Below are positions 60,154-64,000 of a stretch of DNA of 64,000 nt, in pieces. A model generated the notes under the pieces. It made no database searches. It was not told the DNA's origin and saw nothing but the letters and a program-made list of their open reading frames with translations. Location: contig NZ_CP034689.1 in the NCBI RefSeq assembly GCF_003994415.1, positions 1,922,001 through 1,986,000 of the forward strand, written 5' to 3'. The position numbers and the translations under genes were made by a program. This DNA is from Achromobacter spanius (lineage in GTDB: Bacteria > Pseudomonadota > Gammaproteobacteria > Burkholderiales > Burkholderiaceae_B). How positions within the stretch are numbered: position 1 is the stretch's first letter; the number at the start of each line of letters is the position of its first letter.

Positions 60154-61514
60154 ACGACGTGCTTGTTCCCCAGGCGACCGACTCCGAGCAGGGCGTCATA
60201 GGCGGCTTGTTGATCGACAACAACGCCATCGACAGGCTGGGCGACCTGCGGGTAGAGCATTTCTATCGAGCGGATCACCGGGTGATGTACGGCGAGATCC
60301 TGGCGATGATCGGGCAGGGCGTAGGGGCGGACGTCATCACCCTGGCAGACCGCATCCGGGCTAAGGGCGCTGACGCGGGCGGGCTGGAGTACCTGAGCGA
60401 CATCGTTGCCAATACCCCGAGCGCTGCCAACATTGCCCAGTACGCGACGACGGTTCGGGACCGTGCGCAACAGCGGGGCTTGCTGGAGCTTGCACACGAC
60501 ACCATCGACGCCGTGCGCGCTTCAGGGGCGATTGGTGCAGCGGCGTTGATCGACCAGGCCCAAGCTGGCCTGGAAAAGTTGGCGGAAGGCGCAACCCGAC
60601 AGCCTGAGCCGGTTCGGGCGGGCGATGACCTGATCAACTTTGTGGAATATCTGGAATTGCACGCCGACGACGAAACTGCCGGCGTCATGTCTACCGGCTA
60701 TCCGGACTTGGACGCAAAGCTGGCTGGCGGCATTCGTGGCGGCGACCTGATTGTGATTGCCGGTCGGCCGAAGATGGGAAAAACGGCGCTCGCGCTCAAC
60801 ATCGGACTGCATGTTGCTAATGGTGGGAATGTGCTGGTGCTGTCGATGGAAATGCCCAAGCGGCAATTGCACACTCGCAATGTGGCAATTCTCGGGGGCG
60901 TGCCGATCCCTCGCCTACTGCAACCCAAGCTGATGTTGCAGTCCGACTACGAGGGGCTGACGGCAGCGTGCAAGCACATCGAATCGCTGGGCCTGTGGCT
61001 GGAAGACCAGGGCAATCTGAGCCTGATGGACGTGCGCCTGAAGGCCCGGCAGATCAAGCGCAAACATGGTCTGAACCTTCTGGTGATCGACTACCTGCAA
61101 CTGATGCGCGGCGAAGGGCCGAACCGAAACGCGGAAATCGAGGGGATCACGCGCGGCCTGAAGGCGTTGGCGATGGAATTGGACATTGGGATTGTCCTGC
61201 TGTCGCAACTGAATCGCGATCTTGAGAAACGCCCCAATAAGCGCCCGATGCCGTCTGACCTTCGGGATTCGGGGGCGATTGAGCAGGACTGTGACGCAAT
61301 CCTGTTCGTGTATCGGGATGAGGTCTACAACGCCGACAGTCCGGATCGTGGTGTTGCGGAAATCATCATTGGCGCTGGCCGCCAGGTGGACCGTGGAACG
61401 GTCGGGCTGCAATACATCGGAGAGAGGACGAAGTTCCAGAGCCTGGCCCAGGGCCAAGCATTCGGGAATCGGCCTGCTGCCAAGGGCGTGCGCTACAGCC
61501 TGATGGATGAGTAG
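60150..61514 (+). CDS. dnaB: Replicative DNA helicase DnaB (phage)
   Basis: A 454-residue helicase. The N-terminal DnaB domain (LVPQATDSEQGVIGGLLIDN) is followed by the RecA-like core with Walker A GRPKMGKT (residues ~205-212), the Walker B segment LLVIDYLQLM, and QLNRDLEKRPNKRPMPSDLR with the sensor residues. It would be loaded at the adjacent origin by the O-like protein. Confidence 0.95.
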   Translation: MNDVLVPQATDSEQGVIGGLLIDNNAIDRLGDLRVEHFYRADHRVMYGEILAMIGQGVGADVITLADRIRAKGADAGGLEYLSDIVANTPSAANIAQYATTVRDRAQQRGLLELAHDTIDAVRASGAIGAAALIDQAQAGLEKLAEGATRQPEPVRAGDDLINFVEYLELHADDETAGVMSTGYPDLDAKLAGGIRGGDLIVIAGRPKMGKTALALNIGLHVANGGNVLVLSMEMPKRQLHTRNVAILGGVPIPRLLQPKLMLQSDYEGLTAACKHIESLGLWLEDQGNLSLMDVRLKARQIKRKHGLNLLVIDYLQLMRGEGPNRNAEIEGITRGLKALAMELDIGIVLLSQLNRDLEKRPNKRPMPSDLRDSGAIEQDCDAILFVYRDEVYNADSPDRGVAEIIIGAGRQVDRGTVGLQYIGERTKFQSLAQGQAFGNRPAAKGVRYSLMDE

Positions 61515-61520
61515 AGCCAT

Positions 61521-61715
61521 ATGACGAACAGCGCGAGCAAAACCAGCAGCGAGTCATGGCGCCTGCAATGTGAGGCCCGCCATGTCCTATCCCTTCCGTT
61601 CGACCGTCGGATTCCCTATCTGAATCTGGTTGGCAGGAAGCGCGGTATCGAAGCCCAAAAGTACTTGGAACAAGAGGTAAGGCGACAGTTCGCCAAACGG
61701 AGGAAAGCGGCATGA
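61521..61715 (+). CDS. Phage protein, DUF7696-like, 64 residues
   Basis: A small basic protein with SESWRLQCEARHVLSLPFDR and RKRGIEAQKYLEQEVRRQFA, a pattern I associate with a small phage family next to replication genes. The assignment is from memory of that pattern. It overlaps the next gene by four bases. Confidence 0.65.
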   Translation: MTNSASKTSSESWRLQCEARHVLSLPFDRRIPYLNLVGRKRGIEAQKYLEQEVRRQFAKRRKAA

Positions 61716-62137
61716 GCGGAGCAATGGCACGCAACAAAGGCGCGTCGTATGAGCGCAAGGTTGCCAACATGCTGACCGAGGCAACCGGCAAGGTGTGGCG
61801 GCGGCGCGTGCGCAACGCGGTCGGTGATAGCGATGTGGTGGCGGACGATCCGGCCTTCGCGCGCATCAGCATCGAATGCAAGCACGCCAACACGCTTTGC
61901 CTGCCCGCATGGTGGCGCCAAGCGCAACAGCAGGCCGGCGAACAGGGCGTACCGGTGCTGATCTACAGGCAAACGGGGGCGCGTGGCGAATCGGTCATGG
62001 TTGACGCCCACGACGTGAACCCGAAGATTTTTCCCGTCCGGGGGCGGCACACCGTCACGATGGGCTGGGATGTAGCAATGCAATGGATGCGGGAAATGCT
62101 GCCTGCGAAAGTGACTTTTTCTCCGGGGATTTACTGA
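61712..62137 (+). CDS. Phage PD-(D/E)XK nuclease (resolvase-like)
   Basis: A 141-residue protein with KGASYERKVANMLTEATGK at the N terminus, then GDSDVVADDPAFARISIECK with the Asp and Glu-x-Lys residues of a PD-(D/E)XK active site. It resembles Hjc-like and phage Holliday-junction nucleases. The next gene's ATG overlaps its stop by one base. Confidence 0.72.
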   Translation: MSGAMARNKGASYERKVANMLTEATGKVWRRRVRNAVGDSDVVADDPAFARISIECKHANTLCLPAWWRQAQQQAGEQGVPVLIYRQTGARGESVMVDAHDVNPKIFPVRGRHTVTMGWDVAMQWMREMLPAKVTFSPGIY

Positions 62138-62778
62138 TGACCATCTTGACCCTTTCCCGCTTGGCTTCGACCCCTGTCGTAGAGGCGAAACCCAGCCGAC
62201 TGTTTGCCACCGCTCATGCGGCGCTGACCTTCGCCTATAACCACACCGACCAGGTGTATGACAAGCCCATGATGGCTCGCATGGCGCAGGCGCCGTCAGA
62301 AGGCAAGGGCTTGGGCGGAACTGACGGGGCAGGGCAGGCCGCCTTTGTCTTCGGGGCGCTGGATCCGCTGCCCCGCCTGTACCGCGCCATCCTAGTTGCA
62401 CGCTTTGCGCCCCGAACGGACCGCTGCAAATGCTGCCAGGGCACCGTTGATCGGCATGATTGGCTCGCGGCGGTACGCGAAATCTCTGACGCGGCGGCAT
62501 GCGATGCGTTATCGGGGCATCCCACCCCTCGCGTGCTGCGCGATGCCATAGTGGCGCGGTACTTCGGCAAAGATGTAAAGCTGTCGGATGCGGCTGAGCG
62601 GGCAGGGAAGAGCGCTGCAACGGCAACCAACTACAACGGCAAGATCAAGCTGTGGCTCTATGGCACGCGCACCACGAAACAAAAGGGTGGCGAACGTGGT
62701 GCAGGGCAGAAGGGCGTCGAGGCGCTGGCGATGGAATATGCCGCAGACCTGTTGTCGGCAAAAGGCCTTTGCGATTGA
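62137..62778 (+). CDS. Phage protein in the antiterminator Q position
   Basis: A 213-residue protein. The central part has a cysteine pair (RTDRCKCCQGTVDRHDW), and the C-terminal part has a probable helix-turn-helix (LSDAAERAGKSAATATNYNG). It is the last gene of the rightward early operon, just ahead of a terminator, the place of Q in lambdoid phages. Direct similarity to a known Q family could not be confirmed by eye. Confidence 0.5.
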   Translation: MTILTLSRLASTPVVEAKPSRLFATAHAALTFAYNHTDQVYDKPMMARMAQAPSEGKGLGGTDGAGQAAFVFGALDPLPRLYRAILVARFAPRTDRCKCCQGTVDRHDWLAAVREISDAAACDALSGHPTPRVLRDAIVARYFGKDVKLSDAAERAGKSAATATNYNGKIKLWLYGTRTTKQKGGERGAGQKGVEALAMEYAADLLSAKGLCD

Positions 62779-62845
62779 TCGCTTGCGAGGTTGAATTTTC
62801 TCTGCTAAAGTTCACCCGGTTTAGTCACTTTGAATAAGTGCGTAC

Positions 62846-62879
62846 AAAAAAGCCCGCCAGCGAAAGCAGCGGGTTTTTT
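62846..62879. terminator. Rho-independent terminator after the early right operon
   Basis: A stem with arms CCCGC / GCGGG is flanked by an A run on the left and six T residues on the right, about 70 bases past the last gene. It could also be the site that a Q-type antiterminator overrides. Confidence 0.8.
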
Positions 62880-63243
62880 GCATTTTGTGCGGCGGCTGCT
62901 CTCGTCTTGGCAGCTTGCGGTACAGTTATTGACAAAGTGGCCAAGGCGTGATCCCTATGTTTGGAAGTGGCGATAGGGCTTTCTCTGTTACAAGACCAGC
63001 GCATCATGCATATGCGCCCTACGCGCCGGAGAGCCCTGCATTTCGTGTCCTGCGGCTTTACAAAAAAAGCGATTTGATACCCAAATTTGATGTATAGTTC
63101 GCGTAGAGCAGCTTAATTTGTAACAGCGCTCGGTGACCGCTTGCGTAAAACAAAAATATGTGGCAGCCGAGATAACTATAGGGTAGTTGGCCTCTCTTAG
63201 TGTTTTTGCAGTTGATTGCAAAAAAGGGCGGGAGGTATTCACG
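62880..63243. other. AT-richer control region before the Panacea gene
   Basis: No gene is supported in this 364-base stretch. It is AT-richer than the phage genes on its left. TATAGT at 63093-63098 could be a -10 box, but no convincing -35 box lies at the right distance. It probably carries the promoter of the following two-gene unit. Confidence 0.45.
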
Positions 63244-63828
63244 ATGAAAAATTTCAGCAGAAATCGACTGATCAACGCGATCATTTACTTCGCTCGCAAT
63301 GTAAATGCGTGTGGGAAGATCAAGTTGTTCAAATTGTTGTATCTGCTGGATTTTGAGCATTTCAAGCAGACTGGAAAGAGTGTCACAGGCCTCGACTACC
63401 AAGCATGGAAGTTCGGCCCTGTTCCGGTTGCTTTAATGGAAGAATGGGAAGTGCCTCGCGAAGACATTCGCCGAGCGCTAGACGTGATTCCTGTGAAGGT
63501 CATTGACTATTGCCGCGAAGAAGTCCGTGTCAAAGACGGGGTTGAGTTCGACGACGAAGATTTTTCGCCGCGCGAACTTCGCATAATGGCGGACTTGGTC
63601 GCCCGATTTGGGTCGGCCTATTCGGAAAGGATGATTGACGTTACACATGCCCAAAATGAAGCATGGGACAGGGTATGGCGTGACGGTCAAGGGGCGTTTG
63701 ATACAATTCCTTACGAACTGGCGATCCCGGATGACAATCCTGATCGTGAAGAGTTACTCCGAGTTGCTAACAACGAGCGCATGTACGAAAATGCGTTATT
63801 AGCGTTGAGCAACGAGTCCCTTCATTAA
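63244..63828 (+). CDS. Panacea-domain (DUF4065/SocA-like) protein, probable antitoxin
   Basis: A 194-residue protein with the Panacea signature: KIKLFKLLYLLDFEHFKQTG (residues ~21-40) and GLDYQAWKFGPVPVALMEEW (residues ~45-64). Known Panacea proteins neutralise unrelated toxins encoded beside them. GGGAGG precedes the ATG at 63244; the frame is open further upstream without a better site. Its stop overlaps the next start by one base (TAATG), so the pair is translated together. Confidence 0.82.
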   Translation: MKNFSRNRLINAIIYFARNVNACGKIKLFKLLYLLDFEHFKQTGKSVTGLDYQAWKFGPVPVALMEEWEVPREDIRRALDVIPVKVIDYCREEVRVKDGVEFDDEDFSPRELRIMADLVARFGSAYSERMIDVTHAQNEAWDRVWRDGQGAFDTIPYELAIPDDNPDREELLRVANNERMYENALLALSNESLH

Positions 63829-64000
63829 TGATTCCCCCGGGTAGTTATTCCCTCGGCCAGATTTGGCACAATAAGAATTATTATCAGACCGACGATGGTC
63901 AGCAGATGCCGAAATTTGAGGCTTTGCTGGCTCGTGGCCCCGGTCCTGGCGATCTTTTGACCGCGTGCTTTACATCCAAGCCAAATGGGTTGCCCGAGAG
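63828..64000 (+). CDS. Partner of the Panacea protein, probable toxin (truncated by window)
   Basis: ATG at 63828 overlaps the last base of the Panacea stop codon and opens a frame that runs off the window, about 57 codons so far. The visible part (MIPPGSYSLGQIWHNKNYYQ, then LLARGPGPGDLLTACFTSKP) contains a segment that recalls PemK/MazF-like small barrels. That resemblance is weak. By the usual gene order it would be the toxin. Confidence 0.6.
   Translation, partial: MIPPGSYSLGQIWHNKNYYQTDDGQQMPKFEALLARGPGPGDLLTACFTSKPNGLPE

Overview
The window is GC-rich chromosomal DNA from a betaproteobacterium of the Alcaligenaceae, most like Achromobacter or Bordetella. The basis is gene content and protein character: a Bug-family periplasmic receptor, GcvA-type LysR regulators, three-subunit transhydrogenase genes, CTG-decoding tRNA-Leu copies, and a GC-rich repeat family familiar from those genera. 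The genus is inferred from the reading alone; no database search was run.

Positions 1 to about 46,258 are ordinary core and accessory chromosome. In order they hold: the end of the glycolate oxidase operon (glcD', glcE, glcF); pntAA-pntAB-pntB transhydrogenase; N-formylglutamate deformylase with a Bug receptor and a divergent LysR regulator; mnmA; a TSUP exporter; a glutathione transferase; purB; a cytochrome c' facing a cytochrome b561; an acetyltransferase, a DUF3053 lipoprotein, an AI-2E-type permease, a DUF4153 membrane protein and a diguanylate cyclase; a YddG-like exporter; a run of small envelope proteins; tRNA-Met; the ergothioneine genes egtB and egtD; a DUF883 protein with a phospholipase-D/cardiolipin-synthase lipoprotein; a glutamate-synthase-like FMN protein; YeeE, ArsB, AEC and EamA transporters; three tRNA-Leu(CAG) genes around a DTW-domain tRNA modifier; rnr, rlmB, a trans-sulfuration-type PLP enzyme, a PiuC-like dioxygenase, hupB and tRNA-Val(TAC).

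From about 46,259 to the right edge lies a lambdoid-organised prophage integrated at the 3' end of tRNA-Val. The integrase sits next to the tRNA. A leftward early arm (about 47,466 to 54,806) carries an excisionase-like protein, many small proteins, a ParB-like protein, RdgC and a DUF2786-type protein. A CI-like S24 repressor (56,088 to 57,164) is flanked on each side by three copies of a 15-bp operator, consensus TTACC-N5-GGTAA. A rightward arm carries a Cro-like protein, a CII-family regulator, a DUF1364 protein, an O-like replication protein that contains a 17-bp iteron array and a perfect palindrome (a probable replication origin), a DnaB helicase, a PD-(D/E)XK nuclease and a protein in the position of antiterminator Q. 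A rho-independent terminator follows. Beyond it lies a toxin-antitoxin-like pair: a Panacea (DUF4065) protein overlapping a second gene that the window truncates. Two plus-strand membrane-protein genes (50,923 and 54,953) sit inside the leftward arm against its direction and look like lysogenic-conversion cargo.

The most interesting material is in the prophage: the symmetric operator arrays with a promoter inside one of them, the iteron origin inside a coding gene, the Panacea pair with an unidentified partner, the two membrane morons, a long inverted-repeat element at 54,421 to 54,529, and several very small genes.
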